Assembly: GCA_963580455.1 (NCBI GenBank)
Contig: OY756958.1
Location: forward strand, 10,552,501 to 10,616,500
DNA from: Euonymus europaeus
Taxonomy: Eukaryota > Streptophyta > Magnoliopsida > Celastrales > Celastraceae
Length of the DNA stretch: 64,000 nucleotides
Direction: 5' to 3'
Made by a program: the position numbers and the translations under genes
In this document: positions 25,247 through 36,435 of the stretch, piece after piece
Numbering within the stretch: the first letter of the stretch is position 1
How the letters are laid out: each line of letters begins with the position of its first letter
The notes under the pieces: model-generated
Seen by the model: only the letters and a program-made list of their open reading frames with translations
Told to the model about the DNA's origin: nothing
Databases searched by the model: none

Positions 25247-25405
25247 GGTCTACACTTTTTAATGTTCTTCTATGTCAAATTTTACGAGTATAAGCATCCT
25301 AGATTATTTCGATGCCAAAACCCAACTTTCTATGACAAATGGACAAAAACGTTAAAAGCTCCTCCATAGAGAGAGTTGTGCAACTTCGGACTATCAAAGT
25401 TGCTC
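25247..25405. repeat. Chimeric monomer m1/m7, first of three
   Basis: The 5' part is m1 ('ggtctacac', 'ttaatgttc', and 'aaaacccaac' with its 1-bp deletion). The 3' part is m7 ('gacaaaaacgttaaaagc', 'agagagagttgtg'), followed by m8. m2-m6 and the start of m7 are lost. The same chimera occurs at 40908-41066 and 42345-42503. Identical breakpoints in the same interval argue for one event that was then copied. Confidence 0.85.
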
Positions 25406-26684
25406 GATGTACACTTTTTATTGTTCTTCTATGTCAAATTTTACGAGTATAAGCTTCCTAGAATATTTCGATGCCAAAACACTAACTTTCTTTAACAAAT
25501 GGACAAAACCGTTTAAAGCTACTGCATAGAGAGAGTTGAGCAACTTCGGACCATAAAAGTTACTCGGTGTACACTTTTTATTGTTCTTCTATGTCAAATT
25601 TTACGACTATAAGCATCCTAGATTATTTCGATGCCAAAACACCAACTCTCTATGACAAATGGACAAAAACGTTAAAAGCTCCTCCATAGAGAGAGTTATG
25701 CAACTTCGGACTATCATAGTTGCTCGGTGTACACTTTTCATTTTTCTTCTAGTCAAATTTTACGAGTATAAGCTTCCTAGATTATTTCGATGCCAAAACC
25801 CCAACTTTCTATGACAAACGGACAAAACCGTTTAAGGCTCCTCAATAGAGAGAGTTGAGCAATTCCGGACCATAAAAGTTGCTCCGTGTATACTTTTTAT
25901 TGTTCTTCTATGTCAAATTTTACGACTATAAGCATCCTAGATTAATTCGATGCCAAAACCCCAACTTTCAGTGACAAATCGATAAAGACGTTAAAAACTC
26001 CTCCATGGAGAGAGTTGTGCAACTTCGGACTATCTAGGTTGCTCGGTGTACACTTTTTATTGTTCTTCTATGTCAAATTTTACGAGTATAAGCTTCCTAG
26101 ATTATTTCGATGCCAAAACCCCAACTTTTTATGACAAATGGACAAAACCGTTTAAAGCTCCTCCATAGAGTAGGTTGTGCAACTTCGGACTATCAAAGTT
26201 GCACGGTGTAAACTTTTTATTATTATTCTATATCAAATTTTACGAGTATAAGCTTCCTAGATTATTTCGATGCCAAAACACCAATTATCAATGACAAATC
26301 GACAAAGCCGTTAAAAGCTACTCCATAGAGAGAGTTGAGCAACTTCGGACCATAAAAGTTGCTCGGTGTACACTTTTTATTGTTCTTCTATGTCAAATTT
26401 TATGACTATAAGCATCCTAGATTATTTCGATGGCAAAACCCCAACTTTCTATGACAAATGGACAAAATTGTTAAAAGCTCCTCCATAGAGAGAGTTGTGC
26501 AATTTCTGACGATCAAAGTTGCTCGGTGTACACTTTTTATTGTTCTTCTATGTCAAATTTTACGAGTATAAGCTTCCTAGATTATTTCGATGCCAAAACC
26601 CCAACTTTCTATGACAAATGGACAAAACCGTTTAAAGCTCCATCATAGATTGAGTTGTGCAACTTCGGACTATCAAAGTTGCTC
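25247..26684. repeat. 9-monomer unit (1438 bp): m1/m7 chimera followed by m8-m15
   Basis: Starts with the chimera at 25247-25405, then runs m8 to m15 and back to m1 at 26685. The unit has its match at 40908-42185 (offset 15661), including the shared variant 'ctccatggag' at 26001 and 41662. In that second copy m14 is missing. Monomers here are visibly more diverged from copies A-D than those copies are from each other. Confidence 0.85.
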
Positions 26685-28443
26685 GGTCTACATTTTTTAA
26701 TGTTCTTCTATGTCAAATTTTACGAGTATAAGCATCCTAGATTATTTCGATGCCGAAACCCCAACTTTTTATGACAAATGGACAAAACCGTTTAAAGCTC
26801 CTCCATAGAGTAGGTTGTGCAACTTCGGACTATCAAAGTTGCACGGTGTAAACTTTTTATTATTATTCTATATCAAATTTTACGAGTATAAGCTTCCTAG
26901 ATTATTTCGATGCCAAAACACCAATTATCAATGACAAATCGACAAAGCCGTTAAAAGCTACTCCATAGAGAGAGTTGAGCAACTTCGGACCATAAAAGTT
27001 GCTCGGTGTACACTTTTTATTGTTCTTCTATGTCAAATTTTATGACTATAAGCATCCTAGATTATTTCGATTCCAAAACCACAACTTTCTATGACAAATG
27101 GACAAAAACGTTAAAAGCTCCTCCATAGAGAGAGTTCTGCAACTTCGGACTATCAAAGTTGCTCGGTGTTCACTTCTTATTGTTCTTCTATGTCAAATTT
27201 TACGAGTATAAGCATCCTAGATTATTTCGATGCCAAAACCCAACTTTCTATGACAAATGGACAAAAACGTTAAAAGCTCCTCCATAGAGAGAGTTGTGCA
27301 ACTTCGGACTATCAAAGTTGCTCGATGTACACTTTTTATTGTTGTTCTATGTCAAATTTTACGAGTATAAGCTTCCTAGATTATTTCGATGCCAAAACCC
27401 TAACTTTCTTTAACAAATAGACAAATCCGTTTAAAGCTCCTCCATAGAGTGAGTTGTGCAACTTCGGACAATCAAAGTTGCTCGGTGTACACTTTTTATT
27501 GTTATTCTATGTCAAATTTTACGAGTATAAGCTTCCTAGATTCTTTCGATACCAAAACCCCAACTTTCTGTGATAAATGGATAAAACCGTTTCAAGCTCC
27601 TCCATAGAGTGAGTTGTACAACTTCGGACAATCAAAGTTGCTCGGTGTACACTTTTTATTGTTATTCTATGTCAAATTTTACGAGTATAAGCTTCCTAGA
27701 TTCTTTCGATGCCAAAACCCCAACTTTCTATGACAAATGGACAAAAACTTTTAAAGCTACTCCATAGAGAGAGTTGAGCAACTTCAAAACATAAAAGTTG
27801 CTCGGTGTACACTTTTTATTGTTATTCTATATCAAATTTTACGAGTATAAGCTTCCTAGATTATTTCGATGCCAAAAACACAACTTTCTATGACAAAGGG
27901 ACAAAACCGTTTAAAGCTCCTCCATAGAGTGAGTTGAGCAACTTCGGACTATCAAAGTTGCTCGGTGTACACTTTTTGTTGTTCTTCTATGTCAAATTTT
28001 ACGAGTATAAGCGTCCTAGTCTATTTCGATGCCAAAACACCAACTATCAATGACAAATCGACAGAACCGTTAAAGGCTACTCCATAGAGAGAGTTGAGTA
28101 ACTTCGGACCATAAAAGTTGCTCGGTGTACACTTTTTGTTGTTATTCTATGTCAAATTTTACGAGTATAAGCTTCCAAGATTATTTCGATTCTAAAACCC
28201 CAACTTTCTATGACAAATGGACAAAACCGTTTAAAGCTACTCCATAGAGAGAGTTGAGCAACTTTGGACCATAAAAGTTGCTTGGTGTACACTTTTTCTT
28301 GTTCTTCTATGTCAAATTTTACGACTATAAGCATCCTAGATTATTTCGATGCCAAAACCCCAACTTTCTATGAGAAATGGACAAAAACATTAAAAGCTCC
28401 TCCATAGAGAGAGTTGTGCAACTTCGGTCTATCAAAGTTGCTC
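26685..28443. repeat. Diverged monomer block starting with an m1/m12 chimera
   Basis: 26685-26844 begins as m1 ('ttaatgttc') and ends as m12 ('ttttatgac', 'tgcac'), then m13 follows. From about 27.16 kb the monomers no longer fit m1-m15: 'ggtgttcacttctta', 'gttattctatg' with 'ttctttcgat', 'acttcaaaacataaa', 'agtctatttcgatg'. Most of 27.3-28.4 kb is matched at 42.5-43.4 kb, where the monomer corresponding to about 27481-27640 is missing. The only minus-strand open frame of note (28152-28334, 60 codons) lies here and is satellite sequence. Confidence 0.85.
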
Positions 28444-29403
28444 GGTGTACACTTTTTATTGTTCTTCTATGTCAAATTTTACGAGTATAAGCTTCCTAGA
28501 TTATTTCGATTCCAAAACCCCAATTTTTTATGACAAATGGACAAAAACGTTAAAAGCTCTTCCATAGAAAGAGTTGTGCAACTTCGGACTATTAAAGTTG
28601 CTCGGTGTTTACTTTTTACTGTTCTTCTATGTCAAATTTTACGAGTATAAGCATCATAGATGATTTCGATGCCAAAACAACAACTTTATATGACAAATGG
28701 ACAAAAACGTTAAAAGCTCCTCCATAGAGAGAGTTGTGCAACTTCGGACTATCATAGTTGCTCGGTGTACACTTTTTGTTGTTCTTCTATGTCAAATTTT
28801 ACGAGTATAAGCTTCCTATATTATTTCGATTCCAAAACCACAACTTTCTATGACAAATGGACAAAAACGTTAAAAGCTCCTCCATAGAGAGAGTTCTACA
28901 ACTTCGGACTATCAAAGTTGCTCGGTGTTCACTTCTTATTGTTCTTCTATGTCAAATTTTACGAGTATAAGCATCCTAGATTATTTCGATGCCAAAACCC
29001 CAACTTTCTATGACAAATGGACAAAAACGTTAAAACCTCCTCCATAGAGAGAGTTGTGCAACTTCGGACTATCAAAGTTGCTCGATGTACACTTTTTATT
29101 GTTCTTCTATGTCAAATTTTCCGAGTATAAGCTTCCTAGATTATATCGATGCCAAAACCCTAACTTTCTTTAACAAATAGACAAAACCGTTTAAAGCTAC
29201 TCCATAGAGAGAGTTGAGCAACTTCGGACCATAAAAGTTACTCGGTGTACACTTTTTATTGTTCTTCTATGTCAAATTTTACGACTATAAGCATCCTAGA
29301 ATATTTCGATGCCAAAACAACAACTTTCTATGACAAATGGACAAAAACGTTAAAAGCTCCTCCATAGAGAGAGTTGTGCAACTTCGGACTATTATAGTTG
29401 CTC
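28444..29403. repeat. Six diverged monomers (960 bp)
   Basis: 28444-28763 is the a-b pair ('caattttttatgac', then 'ggtgtttac' with 'gatgatttcg') that recurs in the two 3-mers downstream. The remaining monomers include 'ggtgttcacttctta' at 28924 and a 'ttttccgagtataag' monomer with 'ttatatcgatg' near 29120, whose relatives lie near 43.98 and 45.25 kb. No other content. Confidence 0.8.
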
Positions 29404-29884
29404 GGTGTACACTTTTTTATTGTTCTTCTATGTCAAATTTTACGAGTATAATCTTTCTATATTATTTCGATTCCAAAACCCCAATTTTTTATGACAAATG
29501 GACAAAAACGTTAAAAGCTCTTCCATAGAAAGAGTTGTGCAACTTCGGACTATTAAAGTTGCTCGGTGTTTACTTTTTACTGTTCTTCTATGTCAAATTT
29601 TATGAGTATAAGCATCCTAGATGATTTTGATGCCAAAACAACAACTTTATATGACAAATGGACAAAAACAATAAAAGCTCCTCCATAGAGAGAGTTGTGC
29701 AACTTCGGACTATCATAGTTGCTCGGTGTACACTTTTTATTGTTCTTCTATGTCAAATTTTACGAGTATAAGCATCCTAGAATATTTCGATGCCAAAACA
29801 ATAACTTTCTATGACAAATGGACAAAAACGTTAAAAGCTCCTCCATAGAGAGAGTTGTGCAACTTCGGACTATCATAGTTGCTC
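29404..29884. repeat. 3-monomer unit, first tandem copy (481 bp)
   Basis: Monomers a ('ataatctttctatatt', 'caattttttatg'), b ('ggtgtttactttttactg', 'gatgatttt') and c ('gcatcctagaatatttcg'). It is 481 bp because of an extra T in the T-run at about 29411. The next 480 bp repeat it with only a handful of substitutions in monomers b and c. Confidence 0.88.
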
Positions 29885-30364
29885 GGTGTACACTTTTTAT
29901 TGTTCTTCTATGTCAAATTTTACGAGTATAATCTTTCTATATTATTTCGATTCCAAAACCCCAATTTTTTATGACAAATGGACAAAAACGTTAAAAGCTC
30001 TTCCATAGAAAGAGTTGTGCAACTTCGGACTATTAAAGTTGCTCGGTGTTTACTTTTTACTGTTCTTCTATGTCAAATTTTACGAGTATAAGCATCCTAG
30101 ATGATTTCGATGCCAAAACAACAACTTTATATGACAAATGGACAAAAACGTTAAAAGCTCCTCCATAGAGAGAGTTGTGCAACTTCGGACTATCATAGTT
30201 GCTCGGTGTACACTTTTTATTGTTCTTCTATGTCAAATTTTACGACTATAATCATCCTAGAATATTTCGATGCCAGAACAAAAACTTTCTATGACAAATG
30301 GACAAAAACGTTAAAAGCTCCTCCATAGAGAGAGTTGTGCAACTTCGGACTATCATAGTTGCTC
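29885..30364. repeat. 3-monomer unit, second tandem copy (480 bp)
   Basis: Same a, b and c order as the preceding unit. Monomer a is identical apart from the single-T length difference. Differences in b and c include 'gatgatttcg' for 'gatgattttg' and 'ccagaacaaaaac' for 'ccaaaacaataac'. Confidence 0.88.
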
Positions 30365-33300
30365 GGTGTACACTTTTTATTGTTCTTCTATGTCAAATTT
30401 TACGAGTATAAGCTTCCTATATTATTTCGATGCCAAAACCCCGACTTTCTATGACGAACGGACAAAACCGTTTAAAGCACCTCCATAGAGAGAGTTGACA
30501 ATTCCGGACCATAAAAGTTGCTCGGTGTACACTTTTTATTGTTCTTCTATGTCAAATTTTACGACTATAAGCATCCTAGATTATTTCGATGCCAAAACCC
30601 AACTTTCTATGACAAATGGACAAAAACGCTAAAACCTCCTCCATAGAGAGAGTTGTGCAACTTCGGACTATCAAAGTTGCTCGGTGTACACTTTTTATTG
30701 TTCTTCTATGTCAAATTTTACGAGTATAAGCTTCCTTGATATTTTTGATGCCAAAACCCCAACTTTCTATGACAAATGGACAAAAACGTTTAAAGCTCCT
30801 CCATAGAGTGAGTTGAGCAACTTCGGACTATCAAAGTTGCTCGGTGTACACTTTTTATTGTTCTTCTATGTCAAATTTTATGAGTATAAGCTTCATTGAT
30901 TATTTCTATGCCAAAACCCCAACTTTCTATGACAAATGGACAAAACCATTTAAAGCTCCTCCATAAAGTGAGTTGTGCAACTTCGGACTATCAAAGTTGC
31001 TCGGTGAACACTTTTTATTGTTCTTCTATGTCAAACTTTACGAGTATAAGCTTCCTAGATTATTTCGATTCCAAAACCCCAACTTTCTATGACAAATGGA
31101 CAAAACCATTTAAAGCTACTCCATAGAGAGAGTTGAGCAACTTCGGACCATAAAAGTTGCTCGGTGTACACTTCGTATTGTTATTCTATGTCAAATTTTA
31201 CGAGTATTAGCTTCCTAGATTATTTCGATGCCAAAACCCTAACTTTCTATGACAAATGGACAAAACCGTTTAAAGCTCTTCCATAGAGTGAGTTGTGCAA
31301 CTTCGGACTATCAAAGTTGCTCGATACACACTTTTTATTGTTCTTCTATGTCAAATTTTATGACTATAAGCATCCTAGATTATTTTGATGCAAAAACCCC
31401 AACTATCAATAAGAAATGAGCAAAACCGTTAAAAGCTACTTCATAGTGAGAGTTGAGCAATTCCGGACCATCAAAGTTGCTTATTGTACACTTTTTATTG
31501 TTTTTCTACGTCAAATTTTACGAGTATAAGCTTTCTAGATTATTTCGATGCCAAAACCCCAACTTTCTATGACAAATGGATAAAACCGTTTAAAGCTCCT
31601 CCATAGAGTGAGTTGTGCAACATCGGACTATCAATGTTGCTCGGTGTACACATTTTATTTTTCTTCTATTTCAAATTTTACGAGTATAATCTTCCAAGAT
31701 TATTTCGATTCCAAAACCCCAACTTGCTATGACAAATGGACAAAAACGTTAAAAGCTCCTCCATAGAGAGAGTTGTGCAACTTCGGACTATTAAAGTTGC
31801 TCGGTGTACACTTTTTATTGTTCTTCTATGTCAAATTTTACGAGTATAAGCTTCCTAGATTATTTCGATGGCAAACCCCAACTTTCTATGACAAACGGGC
31901 AAAACCGTTTAAAGCTCCTCCATAGAGAGAGTTGAGCAACTTCGGACAATCAAAGTTGCTCGGTGTTCACTTTTTATTGTTCTTCTATGTCAAATTTTAC
32001 GACTAAAGCATCCTAGATTATTTCGATGCCAAAACCCCAACTTTCAATGACAAATCGATAAAAACGTTAAAAACTCCTCCATAGAGAGAGTTGTGCAACT
32101 TCGGACTATTTAGGTTGCTCGGTGTACACTTTTTATTGTTCTTCTATGTCAAATTTTACGAGTATAAGCTTCCTAGATTATTTCGATGCCAAAACCCCAA
32201 CTTTCTATGACAAATGGACAAAACCGTTTAAAGCTCCTCCACAGAGAGAGTTGTGCAACTTCGGACTATCAAAGTTGCTCGGTCTACACTTTTTATTGTT
32301 CTTCTATGTCAAATTTTACGAGTATAAGCATCCTAGATTATTTCGAAGCCAAAACCCCAACTTTCTATGACAAATGGACAAAAACGTTAAAAGCTCCTCC
32401 ATAGAGAGAGTTGTGCAACTTCGGACTATCAAAGTTGCTCGGTGTACACTTTTTATTGTTCTTCTATGTCAAATTTTACGAGTATAAGCTTCCTTGATAT
32501 TTTCGATGCCAAAACCCCAACTTTCTATGACAAATGGACAAAAACGTTTAAAGCTCCTCCATAGAGTGAGTTGACCAACTTCGGACTATCAAAGTTGCTC
32601 GGTGTACACTTTTTATTCTTCTTCTATGCCAAATTTTATGAGTATAAGCTTCATTGATTATTTCGATGCCAAAACCCAACTTTCTATGACAAATGGACAA
32701 AACCATTTAAAGCTCCTCCATAAAGTGAGTTGTGCAACTTCGGACTATCAAAGTTGCTCGGTGAACACTTTTTATTGTTCTTCTATGTCAAACTTTACGA
32801 GTATAAGCTTCCTAGATTATTTCGATTCCAAAACCCCAACTTTCTATGACAAATGGACAAAACCATTTAAAGCTACTCCATAGAGAGAGTTGAGCAACTT
32901 CGGACCATAAAAGTTGCTCGGTGTACACTTCTTATTGTTATTCTATGTCAAATTTTACGAGTATTAGCTTCCTAGATTATTTCGATGCCAAAACCCTAAC
33001 TTTCTATGACAAATGGACAAAACCGTTTAAAGCTCCTCCATAGAGTGAGTTGTGCAACTTCGGACTATCAAAGTTGCTCGGTACACACTTTTTATTGTTC
33101 TTCTATGTCAAATTTTATGACTATAAGCATCCTAGATTATTTTGATGCAAAAACCCCAACTATCAATAAGAAATGAGCAAAACCGTTAAAAGCTACTTCA
33201 TAGTGAGAGTTGAGCAATTCCGGACCATCAAAGTTGCTTATTGTACACTTTTTATTGTTTTTCTACGTCAAATTATACGAGTATAAGCTTCCTAGATTAT

Positions 33301-33558
33301 TTCGATGCCAAAACCCCAACTTTCTATGACAAATGGACAAAACCGTATAAAGCTCCTTCATAGAGTGAGTTGTGCAACTTCAGGCTATCAAAGTTGCTCG
33401 GTCTACACTTTTTATTGTTCTTCTATGTCAAATTTTACGAGTATAAGCATCCTAGATTATTTCGATGCCAAAACCCAACTTTCTATGACAAATGGATAAA
33501 ACCGTTTAAAGCTCCTCCATAGAGTGAGTTGTGCAACATCGGACTATCAATGTTGCTC
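30365..33558. repeat. Mosaic segment containing a copy of 5.7-8.0 kb
   Basis: 30365-30840 is transitional. From about 30.84 kb, monomers with 'cttcattgattatttc' appear at 30891 and again at 32649 (1758 bp, 11 monomers, apart). 31.3-33.5 kb matches 5.7-7.97 kb with offsets 25570 and 25569, sharing 'ctcgatacacac', the 2-bp deletion 'gactaaagca' and 'cttttattcttcttctatg'. Private changes include 'atgccaaatttt' at about 32627 and 'caaattatacgag' at about 33271. Confidence 0.87.
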
Positions 33559-34037
33559 GGCGTACACTTTTTATTGTTCTTCTATGTCAAATTTTACGAG
33601 TATAAGCTTCCTAGATTATTTCGATGCCAAAACCCCAACTTTCAATGAGAAATCGATAAAAACGTTAAAAACTCCTCCATAGAGAGAGTTGTGCAACTTC
33701 GGACTATCAAAGTTGCTCGGTCTACACTTTTTATTGTTCTTCTATGTCAAATTTTATGACTATAAGCATCCTAGATTATTTTGATGCAAAAACCCCAACT
33801 ATCAATAAGAAATGAGCAAAACCGTTAAAAGCTACTTCATAGTGAGAGTTGAGCAATTCCGGACCATCAAAGTTGCTTATTGTACACTTTTTATTGTTTT
33901 TCTACGTCAAATTTTACGAGTATTAGCTTCCTATATTATTTCGATGCCAAACCCCAACTTTCTATGACAAACGGGCAAAACCGTTTAAAGCTCCTCCATA
34001 GAGAGAGTTGAGCAACTTCGGACTATCTAGGTTGCTC
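33559..34037. repeat. 3-monomer unit, first tandem copy (479 bp)
   Basis: Three monomers: an m5-like monomer with 'ttcaatgagaaatcg', an m7/m2 chimera (33719-33878: 'ggtctacac' head, 'gcaaaaacccc' and 'caataagaaatgagc' tail) and m3 (159 bp). Its first monomer starts 'cgtacac', like the one at 7989, but continues like the one at 8468, so 479 bp present in the earlier copy are skipped here. Confidence 0.87.
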
Positions 34038-34516
34038 GGTGTACACTTTTTATTGTTCTTCTATGTCAAATTTTACGAGTATAAGCTTCCTAGATTATTT
34101 CGATGCCAAAACCCCAACTTTCAATGAGAAATCGATAAAAACGTTAAAAACTCCTCCATAGAGAGAGTTGTGCAACTTCGGACTATCAAAGTTGCTCGGT
34201 CTACACTTTTTATTGTTCTTCTATGTCAAATTTTATGACTATAAGCATCCTAGATTATTTTGATGCAAAAACCCCAACTATCAATAAGAAATGAGCAAAA
34301 CCGTTAAAAGCTACTTCATAGTGAGAGTTGAGCAATTCCGGACCATCAAAGTTGCTTATTGTACACTTTTTATTGTTTTTCTACGTCAAATTTTACGAGT
34401 ATTAGCTTCCTATATTATTTCGATGCCAAACCCCAACTTTCTACGACAAACGGGCAAAACCGTTTAAAGCTCCTCCATAGAGAGAGTTGACCAACTTCGG
34501 ACTATTAAAGTTGCTC
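34038..34516. repeat. 3-monomer unit, second tandem copy (479 bp)
   Basis: Repeats the previous 479 bp, with a second m7/m2 chimera at 34198-34357. The ending changes from 'gagcaacttcggactatcta' to 'gaccaacttcggactatta', the normal m3 ending, and m4 follows. 'tttctacgacaaac' at about 34441 is private. Confidence 0.87.
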
Positions 34517-36435
34517 GGTGTACACTTTTTATTATTCTTCTATGTCAAATTTTACGACTATAAGCATCCTATATTATTTCGAAGCCAAAACCCCAACTTT
34601 CTATGACAAATGGACAAAAACGTTAAAAGCTCGTCCACAGAGAGAGTTGTGCAACTACGGACAATCAAAGTTGCCCGGTGTTCACTTTTTATTGTTCTTC
34701 TATATCAAATTTTACGACTATAAGCATCCTTGATTATTTCGATGCCAAAACCCCAACTTTCAATGAGAAATCGATAAAAACGTTAAAAACTCCTCCATAG
34801 AGAGAGTTGTGCAACTTCGGACTATCTAGGTTGCTCGGTGTACACTTTTTATTGTTCTTCTATGTCAAATTTTACGAGTATAAGCTTCCAAGATTATTTC
34901 GATGCCAAAACCCCAACTTTCTATGACAAATGGACAAAACCGTTTAAAGCTCCTACACAGAGAGAGTTGTGCAACTTCGGACTATCAAAGTTGCTCGGTC
35001 TACACTTTTTATTGTTCTTCTATGTCAAATTTTACGAGTATAAGCATCCTAGATTATTTCGAAGCCAAAACCCCAACTTTCTATGACAAATGGACAAAAA
35101 CGTTAAAAGCTCCTCCATAGAGAGAGTTGTGCAACTTCGGACTATCAAAGTTGCTCGGTGTACAATTTTTATTGTTCTTCTATGTCAAATTTTACGAGTA
35201 TAAGCTTCCTAGATTATTTCGATGCCAAAACACTAACTTTCTTTAACAAATGGACAAAACAGTTTAAAGCTACTCCATAGAGAGAGTTGAGCAACTTCGG
35301 ACCATAAAAGTTACTCGGTGTACACTTTTTATTGTTCTTCTATGTCAAATTTTACGACTATAAGCATCCTAGATTATTTCGATGCCAAAACACCAACTCT
35401 CTATGACAAATGGACAAAAACATTAAAAGCTCCTCCATAGAGAGAGTTGTGCAACTTCGAACTATCATAGTTGCTCGGTGTACACTTTTTATTTTTCTTC
35501 TAGTCAAATTTTACGAGTATAAGCTTCCTAGATTATTTCGATGCCAAAACCGCAACTTTCTATGACAAACGGACAAAACCGTTTAAGGCTCCTCCATAGA
35601 GAGAGTTGAGCAATTCCGGACCATAAAAGTTGCTCCGTGTATACTTTTTATTGTTCTTCTATGTCAAATTTTACGACTATAAGCATCCTAGATTAATTCG
35701 ATTGCAAAACCCAAACTTTAAGTGACAAATCGATAAAGACGTTAAAAACTCCTCCATAGAGAGAGTTGTGCAACTTTAGACTATCTAGGTTGCTCGGTGT
35801 ACACTTTTTATTGTTCTTCTATGTCAAATTTTACGAGTATAAGCTTCCTAGATTATTTCGATGCCAAAACCCCAACTTTTTATGACAAATGGACAAAACC
35901 GTTTAAATCTCCTCCATAGAGTGAGTTGTGCAACTTCGGACTATCAAAGTTGCACGGTGTAAACTTTTTATTATTATTCTATATCAAATTTTACGAGTAT
36001 AAGCTTCCTAGATTATTTCGATGCCAAAACACCAATTATCAATGACAAATCGACAAAGCCGTTAAAAGCTACTCCATAGAGATAGTTGAGCAACTTCGGA
36101 CCATAAAAGTTGCTCGGTGTACAATTTTTATTGTTCTTCTATGTCAAATTTTACGACTATAAGCATCCTAGATTATTTCGATGGCAAAACCCCAACGTTC
36201 TATGACAAATGGACAAAAACGTTAAAAGCTCCTCCATAGAGAGAGTTGTGCAATTTCGGACGATCAAAGTCGCTCGGTGTACACTTTTTATTGTTCTTCT
36301 ATGTCAAATTTTACGAGTATAAGCGTCCTAGATTATTTCGATGCCAAAACCCCAACTTTCTATGACAAATGGACAAAACCGTCTAAAGCTCCATCATAGA
36401 GTGAGTTGTGCAACTTCGGACTATCAAAGTTGCTC
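34517..36435. repeat. 15-mer HOR remainder, m4 to m15 (1919 bp)
   Basis: m4-m15 in standard order, preceded by an m7/m2 chimera and m3 in place of m1-m3, so 34198-36435 is a 14-monomer version of the HOR. m6 has 'cttccaagatt' rather than 'ccgggatt', like the copy at 36.4 kb and close to the 'ccaaaatt' of the 3.2-kb copy. m11 has 'gattgcaaaacccaaac'; m14 has 'ccaacgttc'. Confidence 0.87.

Noticed and set aside
28152..28334. 60-codon open frame on the minus strand
   Set aside because: It is the reverse complement of ordinary monomers that happen to lack a stop; no other copy keeps it open, and nothing suggests a gene.
25247..30840. Possible transposon or unrelated insertion causing loss of HOR order
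   Set aside because: All of it still aligns to the 160-bp monomer without gaps; the order is disturbed by chimeras and diverged subtypes, not by foreign DNA.
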